Origin: Clarireedia homoeocarpa
Taxonomy: Eukaryota; Ascomycota; Leotiomycetes; Helotiales; Rutstroemiaceae
Assembly (NCBI GenBank): GCA_001465935.1
Contig: LNKV01000044.1
Span: 209,709-273,708 of the forward strand
DNA length: 64,000 nt
Reading direction: 5' to 3'
Of the stretch, positions 34,387-44,380 are shown piece by piece. Below the pieces are notes generated by a model. The model saw nothing but the letters and a program-made list of their open reading frames with translations, had not been told where the DNA came from and made no database searches. A program made the position numbers and the translations under genes. The first letter of the stretch is position 1; every line of letters starts with the position of its first letter.

Positions 34387-35973
34387 ATGCGGCGTAGTCG
34401 CTCGACGTTCGCATTTGCGTTTCTTGGTCTCGCTGCCTTACTCTACCTCACTCTTTTGGCGCGTCCAGCTGCTTTGGAAGATGTATATCAAAACACAAAA
34501 TCTAGCGCACAATCGCTATCGATAGCGGAGTTGAATGCGGGATCGGATAAGAAGGAGGGGGAGGGTGCTGCTGGTACAGAAGATGTGTTAAAGTTACCTG
34601 CGCCCGGATCGTTGGATCAATTGAAGGCAGGAGGACCGGAGAAATTGAGCGAGGCTCCCTTGGGCGAGGAAAATCATTTGGACTTTGGTTCACCTCCACC
34701 GTCGCCGCCGCCGCCAGCTGCATTGCCCCCTGTGGCACCACCTCCTGCAGAAAAGGCCCCGGCAGAAAAGGCTCCAGCAGCAATACCTCCAGCAGCAATT
34801 CCCCCAGCAGCAATTCCCCCAGCAGCAATTCCCCCAGCTGCCATTCCCCCAGCTGCCATTCCCCCAGCTGCAATACCTCCGGCTGCAGCACTACCACCAG
34901 CCGCCCCATTACCCGCCGCAGTCTTACCCCCAGCAAATAAACCAGAATCGTTACCACCTACCTCCGCCTTTGAAAATACAAAATATCCCTTCCAGGAAGA
35001 TCTTGATCTCCCCCTACCCACCGTCGACCTCACCAAATACAAAGACAACTGGCCGCACAACTACAATCCCTCTAGCCCCCAACAATTCGCCTACGCAACT
35101 TTGCTCAGCACGCGCAACCCCTCCATCCGCGACCCCTATTTCATGGCCCTTCAAAACCTCATCTTCCGCGTGCTCTGGTCCCCCCCAACCCGCACCCTTA
35201 AATACCCCTTCGTCGTCTTCGTCGCCCCCTTCGTCACCGAACAGCAGCGCTCTCTGATCTCCGGCGCCGGCGCCATACTCCGCGATCTCCCACCACTGGA
35301 ATGGGACCCCCCTGCCTCCAGCACCGACCGTCCCATCTACTCGCGCTGGAAGGATAATTTCTCCAAACTGCATATGTGGAACGAAACCGATTTTACACGT
35401 TTTCTCTTTCTTGATGCTGATGCCTTTCCCGTTACTAACATCGACGCCATGTTCGACATAGCTGCTCCGAGGAACTGTAAATCTGAATTGCTAGAAGCAG
35501 ATGACTATGCGCCTGCGTGTGGAACTGCTGAGAGTCCAGAATCGTACATTTTTTCCGCAGTCCCACAAGGCGGCTCCGGGCCCTCAGTCGAAGTCAATGT
35601 CGGCGCGATGGTGTTCTCGACCTCGACGAATATGTATGTGCGCTTCTTGGGCAATTATCAAAAATACGATCGCTATGTAACGCACATGGCAGATCAGGGG
35701 TTCATGTCCTGGCAGTTTAAACAGGATGGAGCGTTTCCGGCGACTCTGCTAGAGAGGGAGTGGGATGGATTTTTCCCAAAGGAGGAGGATAAGGGGAAAC
35801 TGAAGGTTGTGCATGAGAAGTTGTGGGCTGCCGATACGAAGGGGTGGTTGAAGGAGGAGTGGTTGCAGGGGTGGAAGGAGATGGTGAAGTGGTATGAGGG
35901 CGAGGGGTTTGTCTGGGAGAGGGGGAATGATAATCAATTGAAGGAGTTGTTGAGGTGGAGTGTAGGCCATTAA
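34387..35973 (+). CDS. GT8-like type II membrane glycosyltransferase
   Basis: Probable Golgi glycosyltransferase. The single exon gives 528 residues. A type II signal anchor lies at residues 7-25 (TFAFAFLGLAALLYLTLLA) after three Arg/Ser residues, so the catalytic part should face the lumen. The stem (about 30-195) is disordered and Pro/Ala-rich, with seven tandem PAAIP units (about 130-165). The catalytic domain starts at about 215 and holds FVVFVAPFV, the metal/nucleotide-sugar motif LDADAF (Asp343, Asp345) and VNVGAMVFSTS, the same order as in glycogenin-like family 8 enzymes and fungal N-acetylglucosaminyl/glucosyltransferases. Donor and acceptor cannot be read from the sequence. The 5' half of the domain uses C-ending codons much more than the 3' part. 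Confidence 0.85.
   Translation: MRRSRSTFAFAFLGLAALLYLTLLARPAALEDVYQNTKSSAQSLSIAELNAGSDKKEGEGAAGTEDVLKLPAPGSLDQLKAGGPEKLSEAPLGEENHLDFGSPPPSPPPPAALPPVAPPPAEKAPAEKAPAAIPPAAIPPAAIPPAAIPPAAIPPAAIPPAAIPPAAALPPAAPLPAAVLPPANKPESLPPTSAFENTKYPFQEDLDLPLPTVDLTKYKDNWPHNYNPSSPQQFAYATLLSTRNPSIRDPYFMALQNLIFRVLWSPPTRTLKYPFVVFVAPFVTEQQRSLISGAGAILRDLPPLEWDPPASSTDRPIYSRWKDNFSKLHMWNETDFTRFLFLDADAFPVTNIDAMFDIAAPRNCKSELLEADDYAPACGTAESPESYIFSAVPQGGSGPSVEVNVGAMVFSTSTNMYVRFLGNYQKYDRYVTHMADQGFMSWQFKQDGAFPATLLEREWDGFFPKEEDKGKLKVVHEKLWAADTKGWLKEEWLQGWKEMVKWYEGEGFVWERGNDNQLKELLRWSVGH
34774..34881. repeat. 15-base coding repeat (PAAIP units)
   Basis: Seven tandem 15-base units (CCAGCAGCAATTCCC and close variants) inside the glycosyltransferase gene, encoding the stem repeat. 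Variants such as CCAGCTGCCATTCCC occur in pairs, suggesting recent copying. Confidence 0.9.
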
Positions 35974-36418
35974 TGAGGGTTGATTGGGTGGATGGGTTGC
36001 TGGGGATATGGGAGGTGGGCAAGGAAAGTGTTTTAAAATTGTGTTTAACTTATGGAATAGATAGTTGGTTTATGATATGAACACGATATACGACATAGGA
36101 TTTTATAGACATGAGTATAAAAGAATATAATTTCTTCATTATCTGTATACAGGAATGAGAACCTTCGACTAGTGCAGGTCCTCGTACCAGACTTCCCATA
36201 TACCCTTCAAACGATTGGGCATGTGGAAATTGGGATCACCTCTCCTAAGCCTCAATCGAGCTTTCCCCGAGTAGTTTTCAGCTTTCCAAGATCCCCCTTC
36301 CTGACACAATAATCCAACGTAGTCAACCTAGCTACATGGCATTGCACATTATCCCCTCGCCTTCGGTATCCCAATTCTCGTCTTCTAAATAACGTCATCC
36401 CAGCAACCAACCTCACAA
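35974..36418. other. convergent intergenic region
   Basis: No gene seen; 3' regions of the glycosyltransferase (+) and the TMEM97-like gene (-) meet here. Confidence 0.5.
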
Positions 36419-37666
36419 TCACAATCTCTTCTTTGCCCCTGCCGTACTCTTCCGACCCGCAGCTTGTCGCCATACCAGCTTGTACAACCGGTTATACATA
36501 TCTACGAACATCACGAGTGCTATAGAGAATTAGCATCACACCACACCGCATGCAAAGTAGATCTAGTAATCAGATATGCCCAACGAGTAGAAGGATAAAA
36601 TTAGGAGAGATTGATAGACTTACACAATAAAATATAAGGACCATACAGAGTAGTAAGACTCCATTTCTGAGCGGAGGAGATGGGCCAGTGCAGGTATTCG
36701 TAGATGCAGACGAGAGTTGTAAGGAGGACTTCGAGGGAGTAGAGGAGCAGGATTAAGGGGGTGGTGGGGGTTTCTGTTTGAGGGGAGGGGGTGGGTTAGT
36801 TTGGTAATGAGGGTGGTGGTTATGGTTGAGTATAAGAAAGGGAGGAAAATGGGTAGGAGGGGTGGGGGGGAGAAGAATGATGACATTAGGTGGGGCAAGT
36901 GTAGAAAAAGCGAGAAATGGTCATGGTATTATGAGGCTCTGGGAAGAGATCTCTCCACTATGTAAGTGAGTTCCTAGCTGATTGACTAAATTTGATAGGA
37001 ATGGGGATTTTGGAGTGGCAAAGGAGAATCGGAGTCGAAGAGAGGTGGTGATTGTTGAATGAACTTTCAAGGACTATAGAGAAAAAGGAAAATGAAAGCA
37101 GGAGAGTAAGGTTTGCCTTCGACAGGCTTGATCGCTTCATGCATATTTCTTACAGACATCCCGGCTTCGACAGGCAAACCATCGCTCCTGGGATAATTAT
37201 TTGACATCTCTTGGAAACATGACATCCAAAGAAGAGTAGGCACAGAAAGAGAAACTCTAGACTCACCCTTCAACAAGGCTCCTACAGCCCAAAAACTAAC
37301 CGGCACATGAACCACCAGCTCCAACCAGATAAATAATTGGAAATAGATAGGCGGTGAGACGAAGAACTGATCATGGTATGTTTCTATATAGAAATCCTTG
37401 ATTGACGTGAGAAATCTAGGTGTAATTGAGGCTGGATAGATGGTTTGTAGATCCATTACTATTTTTATGTAAGCTGTTGGCTGGTCATTGTAGCGATTGA
37501 GGATGGGATGGTATTAGGTGTTGAGAGATGGATACATTGGGAATGCTAGGGAATTATAGAGAAGACAGATAGGCAGATTCAACGTACGGAACATGACAGG
37601 AATATGTGTCATGAAGTATATCAGATAGACCAAGTCGAGCTTTCGTGAAAATATTGACGTAGCCAT
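36419..37666 (-). CDS. TMEM97/EXPERA-type membrane protein, four exons
   Basis: Small ER membrane protein of the TMEM97 (sigma-2 receptor)/EXPERA group, linked in animals to sterol handling. No single open frame shows it. Exons 37666-37588, 37458-37267, 36773-36624 and 36519-36419 join in frame to 173 residues. Sequence after joining: a first membrane span (LVYLIYFMTHIPVMF), the family block DLQTIYPASITPRFLTSI then DFYIETYHDQFFVSPP, a second span (LFIWLELVVHVPVSFWAVGA), a third (PLILLLYSLEVLLTTLVCIY) and a fourth (LYGPYILLSLVMFVDMYNRL). It ends in KKRL, a KKXX-type ER retrieval signal. The second intron is 493 bases, long for this genome, with several unused acceptors. Divergent from the NmrA-like gene. 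Confidence 0.85.
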
Positions 37667-38533
37667 GATTCCAAATGTTTTCTGTTTTGTTACCGGGATT
37701 GGAATAAAGTGAGTGTGAATTTGAGAGTTGTTGCTAAAGCCAGACGTTGATTACTGAACAATAAAACGTTACTGCTGAGTTATCTAGTAGAAGAGCCCAA
37801 GCATGAAGCGTAGAAAAGGAGTATCGAGCACTAACAGAGCTTTCGTGCTCTCGAGACAAAGTAGTTATATCATCATGTGACATCGGTCAGGGTCTTGGCG
37901 AGCCCGATACAATCCGAAATTTATGCCTCACGATTTGCGCCTTGACATGAATACGGATTGGCAGGATGCAACAACGCAATACAGAAAGCTTGCCTCTCGA
38001 TTACTCATATATTCGTTGCAGAATTATACATGCGTGTCGCTGCATGCCGGAAAAGCGGTCGAGATTCCGCTCCAGCGAAGAGTTCGAGTGATTTCTTCTC
38101 CGCTTCATATGGGCGTCTGCAAACATCGTTTTGCTTGCCCGTAACATATTGCTACTCTTTAACTTCTAACTCTTCAGAACGATGAATGCAGGACGAACTG
38201 CGACATGCTCCGCTCCTAAGTATGCTACGTTCAAGTGAACCCGAGTCCGCGCTTATTCAGCCTCAGCTCAATTCCCATGATTAGTGAACAAGTCAAGGCG
38301 TACGTCCGTACAGAAACTCATCACCCACGCTGCGCGATTTTGAAAGTCAATGTTTAGTAAACATATCATCCTCAATCCAACGTTTTCTTTTATTATTTCT
38401 AATCATTGTAGTATATAAAGTATCGTAAACCTATCCTTTATTCAGTGTCTTCACCAAACTTCATTTGCAACTCTCAAAGATACTACCTGTCTTGTATTTC
38501 CATATCGTACACGAAAACTCACTATCTTACATA
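37667..38533. promoter_or_regulatory. divergent promoter region with TATA box
   Basis: No gene supported. A clear TATATAAAG box on the plus strand at 38412-38420 lies 114 bases before the NmrA-like start codon. The TMEM97-like gene is transcribed from the other end. Confidence 0.6.
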
Positions 38534-39619
38534 ATGACATCTCATCAAACATCCAAAATTTTCATCATCGGCGGCACAGGTGCCCAAGGTATCCCGGTGA
38601 TTAAAGCTCTTGTTGGAGACAAGAAATACCAAGTCCGCGTGCTAACTCGCGATCCCAACTCAGCCAGAGCCAAGGAACTCCTTTCATTTGGCAATATTGA
38701 GCTTTTCGAAGGCACATTTGCTGATGAGGAAGTCCTTCGAAAGGGTTATCAGGGCTGTGATGGAGCATTCGTGAATATCGACGGATTCAACACCGGAGAA
38801 AAGACGGAAATCTTTTGGGCAATCCGCTGCTATGAAATTGCTATTCAAGAAGGAATCAAATTCTTCGTATATGGAAATCTAGACTACGCACTCAAGAAAT
38901 CTGGATACGATGAGAGGGTTCGTGCGGGTCATTATGACGGGAAGGGAAGAATCGGTGAATGGATTCTCTTCCAAAATCAAAGCAACAAGGATCGGATGGG
39001 AGCAGCGCTGTTCACAACCGGTCCGTATATCGAGATGGCAATCACTGCTCGAACGATCATGACACCGAGGATCGAGGACGGTGTCGTAACCTGGAGAGTT
39101 CCACTCGGCGATGGAGCAGTAAGCCATGTTAGTCTCGAAGACTGCGGACCGTATGTCCGCTGGCTCTTCGACAACACCAACCGTAGCAACGGCATGGATC
39201 TCGAAGTAGCCATTGATGAAATCCCATATGATGCTCTTGCAGCCGCTTTCGAAAAGGTCACTGGCAATCCCGCCCGCTACATCAACACAGACCTGGATAC
39301 CTATTTCAAAGCAATCGGTCCATTAGCAGATTCACCGGCGGGAATCAATGCGGATCCGAATGATAAATCGACGATGACTTTTAAGCAGAACTTTACTGGG
39401 TTCTGGAATGTGTGGAAGTATAGAACGCTAGGGAAGAGGAATTACAAGTTGTTGGATGAGATTCATCCGGAGAGGATAAAGAGTGCAGAGGAGTTTTTCA
39501 GAAGAGAAGATGAGAGGTTGAAGAAGGCGGGGAGAGGGGGTTTGCTGGAGAGTGTGAAGCCGGAGAATATTACTCATATTTTGAAGCTTACGGAGGATGG
39601 GAGGAAGGGGAAATTGTAA
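38534..39619 (+). CDS. NmrA-like NAD(P)-binding protein
   Basis: Atypical short-chain dehydrogenase of the NmrA/HSCARG type: a Rossmann-fold protein that may act as a redox sensor or an isoflavone-reductase-like oxidoreductase. The single exon encodes 361 residues. The nucleotide-binding motif GGTGAQG lies at about residues 14-20 (IFIIGGTGAQGIPVIKAL), followed by VRVLTRDPNSARA, whose Arg favours NADP(H). The usual catalytic Tyr-X3-Lys of true dehydrogenases is not evident; the matching region reads FFVYGNLDYALKKSGYDE. The frame is open upstream to 38465 but begins there with TTG; the ATG at 38534 puts the fold at the correct distance and follows a good leader. No gene cluster around it suggests a pathway. 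Confidence 0.88.
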   Translation: MTSHQTSKIFIIGGTGAQGIPVIKALVGDKKYQVRVLTRDPNSARAKELLSFGNIELFEGTFADEEVLRKGYQGCDGAFVNIDGFNTGEKTEIFWAIRCYEIAIQEGIKFFVYGNLDYALKKSGYDERVRAGHYDGKGRIGEWILFQNQSNKDRMGAALFTTGPYIEMAITARTIMTPRIEDGVVTWRVPLGDGAVSHVSLEDCGPYVRWLFDNTNRSNGMDLEVAIDEIPYDALAAAFEKVTGNPARYINTDLDTYFKAIGPLADSPAGINADPNDKSTMTFKQNFTGFWNVWKYRTLGKRNYKLLDEIHPERIKSAEEFFRREDERLKKAGRGGLLESVKPENITHILKLTEDGRKGKL

Positions 39620-41816
39620 TTGAGGCTGGGAAATCTCGTTTCATAGGTGTGGTGATGCGATATAAGTGAGCTTGAGGAGGGTTAATTTTCTCTGCCATCT
39701 TCTAATATATCTCTGAGATTGCGTCCGGTTCACTTCTTTCTCTACCCATTCCGTGCATAGCCTCAATCTATTGTTTCTTGATCTCATATTTTCCTGACCA
39801 AGGCGTATTTGCTACCCGCAAGACCTGCCAGAGACCAAAATGCAAGAACATTCATTGGCAAGACAGCTAATTGAATATGACTATAATATTCGGTATACCA
39901 AGAAACATTGTCATATGTCTCGGGAAGAGTTTGCCTAACCCAACAGGAACCCCGGATCTGATGCGTATTTGTGAAGCTGAACCTACGCTAAGCTGCCCTA
40001 TCGAATCGAAGTTCTTTCTTCATCCTTTAGCATACACTTCCCAAGATTTCTTACCGGATGTTCTCGGGGTTTTCATATTCTCAAAAAAAGATTTCTACTG
40101 TGTCTTCGATATTTGAATGCCAGAATTATTTTAAGGAAACCATTCTGGCAGCACTTTCAAGTGAACTTGATGTTATTTCGCGTACTTGTGACTTGGAAAT
40201 CCTGGGGAGATTCCATGATTGACCACATGATTCATGGGAACCAAGTAGCTTCATGTTGAAAATTTGCGACTAGCTATACATTTTCCTTGGGTTTAAGGTT
40301 GGTATATAGTCCCAAAGCTGGAAGGCTAGAAAGCGGACAGAGACTATGTGAGATACTTGGTGTATTCCAGGTTGCATCAACGAATTAATGCCAAAGTTAG
40401 ATACTTGAGTAGTAGAAAAATGAAGAGTTACTTATTTGATCCTTTTGTCCCTCCCCAAATTCATTAATACTCTCTTTTTTCTTCTAATGTTGCATACTTC
40501 ATTCCAGGGAGAATTCATTCTTCTAAATATCACAATCCCCTCCCATTTGAAACGATCACAATGCAGCTCTTCACGGCCCCACTCCTCCTCTTCCTTCGCA
40601 TCGACACTGACTCTACTAACCTCATCAACATAACCAACTCCACAACATCCGAACCCGAACCCGCTATCAGCGATCAAGAACGCAACCTCCTCTTCCTTAA
40701 GACCATCCTCATCCTCACCCTCACGTTGAAGAGACCCTACGGCTCAAAACATACCAAGTGACAGTGTGAAAAGACTTTACCTCCTTCAAGGCACTCAAAT
40801 ACCCAAATGCCAAACCAAATATCCATATGACATCAATAAACCGTTCTTCCCCATTCAATCACCAGCTCTTGCTCTCAGTGGTTCTAGTTCGCTTCTTCCA
40901 GTTCTAGAGAACCGATTCTTTCATTTTTTTTGGTTTTAAGTGAAGCCCGGATTTGAAGTTATCATTGGCTGCAATTAAACAGATACTGTAGCTAGAATTG
41001 AGCGGATACTTGATATCATATAACTTTTAATATTTGCTGTGTCTATTTTCGTATATCTCTTCTTTACATCTGCTTTGTTCTTTGAGTTATATTGTCACAC
41101 ACCACACTCGATGCATACCAGGCCTCCTGTTCTCTTCATCATGAAGTCCATGCACTAAAACAAAGCAGAAGTTTAACCGCAACTAACTAACTAGCTAACT
41201 AACTAACTAAAGTAGCCTGAACACTAGCTATAGGGCTGAATAGCGTCGTAACCAATCTCTCCACATGATATCATGTGATAGATCCTACCAATCCTCCACA
41301 CGTCCCATAGCACACCCACGTTTCCCAAGGTCGAGCCAACCACCATTCTGCAATCCGCTTCTTCAACATTAAATCACCGAAAGGAAGTCTAGAACCGAAA
41401 AAAAAAAAAACCCCCCTCCTAATTGAATAACCATGAAAAATAAAACCCCTCCAACCAACTCCGTCGGCCTGCGGTCCTGCGGACCAAAACTCTGGGAACG
41501 GAAAACACGGGATCATCTAATTGTTCCTCTCTAGAACCGAGCATGGGGTAGAGTAGAATAGTAGGTCACATACTGCACTTCGTGTGTTCTATACTTGCTA
41601 CGCTATACTCTAGGGTTACCAGTTGAGAGCACAGTTTGGAACTGACCATGCATGGTTTGGAACTTGACCATATCTTGATGGTAGAAAAGTACTTAAAGAG
41701 AATGGATTATCCGGAATTCTCATGTTTCCTTCTTCACCTTCTTCGCTCACTGGATATGTTTGAAATTCTGGGAGAGGATATCTCTGCTGAAAGCAATTCT
41801 TATTCATCCAATCAAG
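39620..41816. other. intergenic, 2.2 kb
   Basis: No gene I can support. A 66-codon frame at 40561-40761 (+) begins MQLFTAPLLLFL, signal-like, but its remainder is low complexity. A run of 12 A plus 6 C lies at 41399-41416, and CTAA units repeat at about 41180-41210. Confidence 0.45.
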
Positions 41817-43205
41817 ATGTATCTTCCTATTCTCAACCCTCTGTCCTCCACTGACCTCTCACCACTCGATCTCCTCAACTCCTCACTGTCACCCCTCCCT
41901 TCTTCTCCTCTTATCAATATCTCCCTCCACCACCACCCCCGATCCATTAACACCACCCCCACCACAAATCTTACAACCGCAACATCCTCCTCCGCCAAAC
42001 TCCTCTCCTCCAACTCCAAACGCGATAGCAACAATTTTCTCCTAGTCCTTATCCCCCTCGCTCTCATCTTTATTGCTATTCTCCTTGCAACCCTCTACAA
42101 CAAATGCGTCGACTACCGGGCGCAAGTGCGCGAGACTGCTCGTTTGAAACGACGCGATGAGGAGATCGCAAGATCGAATGCTCTTGCTGTTGAAGAGGAT
42201 GTAAATGTAGATGGAGCTGTGAGAGCGCCGATTGGTAGTGATGCTGCATCGCGCATTGCAAGGGAGATGCCGTATAGGGAGGAGAGAGAGAGGAGCAAGA
42301 GAAAAGGGAAATGGAAGGAGAGAAGAAGTGGAGAAGAGATTGGAGCTGCGAGGGGGGTAAGGATTGCGGGGACTGGAAGGAGTGGGAAAGTGATGAGTGG
42401 AAGAATTCGCGCTGCACGCGCGGCTTTGGCGTTGCGGAAGGAAGAAACGGGTAGAGTGCCTGGATGGCGGGTGGAACCAAATGCATACACTGCTGTTGAT
42501 AGTATTATTACCACTGCTCCTGCTGAACCAAGCCCACGAGATCCACAAACGCCAACCGAGGGCGAATCTTCTAGGACAGAGGTCTCATTATCCAGCGCAG
42601 GAGCAGCCGGGAGCAGAAGTTCTGGTGCACGAACAAATGCTGCTGATGTAAATGTGGTTGCGAATTCCGGGACCACGGTCAACAGAAATGAAAACATCAG
42701 GCCTAGTCCATCGCGCAGAGCTGCATTGGGTATTTTGGATCTACTCGCCATTGGCTTTGTGGGGACCACGCCTACGGCTTTGGGATTGAATGTGGGAGGA
42801 AGCGGCGAAAGTGGAAATGGAAATGGAAACGTGAGCAATTCATCTATATCTACACCAGCCAATATAACAACAACAGCAACAAGAACAAGGCCACCAAGAA
42901 GCAATTCAAACGTTGCATCTTCTACGGAAGAGCCGTCTACAGCACATGCTTCAACTCCTCCTGCCGGTCCTGCCGGAGAATCAGCACAGCCTTATCCGGA
43001 CCTTGCGAATGAAGAGCTAGAAGAGGATTGGGCACTGTCCATTCCACCACCTGGGTATGAGCTTCGTGGTCCTTCATCTGAAAGAAATAATGGAGACGAG
43101 GCTGGGATTGGTGCTTTGATGGAGGAGAGAGACGATGTTGGAAGGGAGGATGGAATCTTGCGGCCTCCGCCGGTTTACACAAGAATAGGAAGGGTAGAGA
43201 TTTGA
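41817..43205 (+). CDS. single-pass membrane protein, unknown function
   Basis: Not recognised. The single exon gives 462 residues. The first 70 residues are Ser/Thr/Asn/Leu-rich with several N-glycosylation sites (NISL, NTTP, NLTT). One strong membrane span lies at about 73-94 (FLLVLIPLALIFIAILLATL), followed by a cytosolic-looking basic stretch (ARLKRRDEE) and a long disordered tail with Arg-rich (about 135-200) and Ser/Thr/Gly-rich parts. A PPPGY motif lies in the tail (about residue 418) and PPPVY near the end; PPxY motifs can bind WW-domain proteins such as Rsp5-type ubiquitin ligases, so regulated endocytosis is possible (inference). The frame is open upstream to 41760 but that codon is TTG; ATG at 41817 is the first usable start. 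Confidence 0.75.
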   Translation: MYLPILNPLSSTDLSPLDLLNSSLSPLPSSPLINISLHHHPRSINTTPTTNLTTATSSSAKLLSSNSKRDSNNFLLVLIPLALIFIAILLATLYNKCVDYRAQVRETARLKRRDEEIARSNALAVEEDVNVDGAVRAPIGSDAASRIAREMPYREERERSKRKGKWKERRSGEEIGAARGVRIAGTGRSGKVMSGRIRAARAALALRKEETGRVPGWRVEPNAYTAVDSIITTAPAEPSPRDPQTPTEGESSRTEVSLSSAGAAGSRSSGARTNAADVNVVANSGTTVNRNENIRPSPSRRAALGILDLLAIGFVGTTPTALGLNVGGSGESGNGNGNVSNSSISTPANITTTATRTRPPRSNSNVASSTEEPSTAHASTPPAGPAGESAQPYPDLANEELEEDWALSIPPPGYELRGPSSERNNGDEAGIGALMEERDDVGREDGILRPPPVYTRIGRVEI

Positions 43206-43660
43206 TGGATTTGTATTTTTTAAGGTGAGGTAGCGGAGTGTGAAGAAGATATGTAGAGTGAGTTTGAATGCAACGATTAAATAGGAGAAGGCTGAGTTTT
43301 TAGTATAGGTTATTTCCGCCAAGGGAAGAGTAGAGACGGGGTGGACCCTAAGATAGGAAATGGTGGAAGATGATGCATGTTTGAAAAAGAGACAAGTGAG
43401 GGAGGTATGGAACTAAACAGTAGATGAAAACCAACGTAAGGGTAAGGGTCAATATAGATAAGAGCAAGACTTCGTGTATATTATCTAATTTTGATGTATT
43501 TGTGTTCAGACAAGAAAGATCTATCCTTATTTCCATCACCAACAGTAATTGACCTAACCGTCAGATATGGTTCCGTATATAGTTGAATATAGCCGCAGAA
43601 ATCCATCACCACAATTGGTGAGATCCCATAAATAACCCAAGCCAATGCATATGCAAACTT
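43206..43660. other. convergent intergenic region
   Basis: No gene seen; 3' regions of the membrane protein gene (+) and the DJ-1/PfpI gene (-). Confidence 0.5.
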
Positions 43661-44380
43661 TTACATCTCTCTCCAAGCATACTGCATTATCTGTGCCACG
43701 GCCAACGCACGCTCACGGCCCTTCAACAATTCAACCAAATACAGCGTAGCATCAATCCCACAACTAATACCCCCCGAACTGATAACTCTCACTCTTCCAT
43801 CCAAACTTAGCTGTTCCTTCACATATCTAAAATCCGTCGAAGCAGGATGCGGCACCACAGTCGTCGCTGCACTCCCCTCATTCTTCGCCGTATACGCATC
43901 ACAGATCTTTGTAAGCGTCGGCAAAGTAAGATAATGCGTCGTAGCTTGCAGACCTGCGAAGATACCTGCAGCACCGACAAATAGCGCGCCAGTACAAACC
44001 GACATGATGATTCGGGGTGCTTGGAGACGTGGTGAGGGGTCGAGATTAGAGAAGCGCTTGATGATGCTGAGCTGCTCTGCAAAAGTGCCATCCTCGTCAG
44101 GATAGAGGTGCGGTACAATGGAGTCAGGGCCGCCGCCTGGCTGGATCAATACATCGTAGTCGCCGAGTGTTTCAAGCGCCTTGGCGAATGAGATATGCCG
44201 TTGGGTCTTGGCTCCTTCGTAGGAAGTCGTGATGTCGTTATGAGCTGCAATCGTGAGTTTAAAGGGATCGCTGGCCAGTGTTGAATTCCCAAGAACATCT
44301 AGGGGTCCATGGATATCAAGCGTATTGAAGGTATCGTAGGCCAGGAAGAGAACCGAGATTGGAGCGGAAGTGTTTGCCAT
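43661..44380 (-). CDS. DJ-1/PfpI family protein
   Basis: Protein of the DJ-1/PfpI superfamily, class I glutamine amidotransferase-like fold, in the branch that includes isonitrile hydratase-like and AraC-type N-terminal domains. The single exon gives 239 residues. The start follows the family: PISVLFLAYDTFNTLDIHGP. The nucleophile elbow is SVCTGALFVGAAG with Cys129. The strand-turn QPGGGPDSIV and a GISCGIDATLYLVELL helix near the C terminus fit the superfamily. The frame extends 10 codons upstream to 44410, but the first codon there is TTG; ATG at 44380 is the first usable start. The reaction cannot be fixed from sequence. It is divergent from the GFA-family gene with about 1 kb between. Confidence 0.88.
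   Translation of the reverse strand: MANTSAPISVLFLAYDTFNTLDIHGPLDVLGNSTLASDPFKLTIAAHNDITTSYEGAKTQRHISFAKALETLGDYDVLIQPGGGPDSIVPHLYPDEDGTFAEQLSIIKRFSNLDPSPRLQAPRIIMSVCTGALFVGAAGIFAGLQATTHYLTLPTLTKICDAYTAKNEGSAATTVVPHPASTDFRYVKEQLSLDGRVRVISSGGISCGIDATLYLVELLKGRERALAVAQIMQYAWREM

Noticed and set aside
34502..35373. Long minus-strand frames over the glycosyltransferase gene
   Set aside because: Antisense images of the PAAIP repeat and C-rich codons of the real gene on the plus strand.
40432..40761. Small frame starting MQLFTAPLLLFL with signal-like start
   Set aside because: Too short and low in complexity after the first 15 residues, with an overlapping frame on the other strand; no gene structure around it.
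42042..42904. 263- and 168-codon minus-strand frames over the membrane protein gene
   Set aside because: Antisense to a better supported plus-strand gene with a membrane span; no family resemblance.
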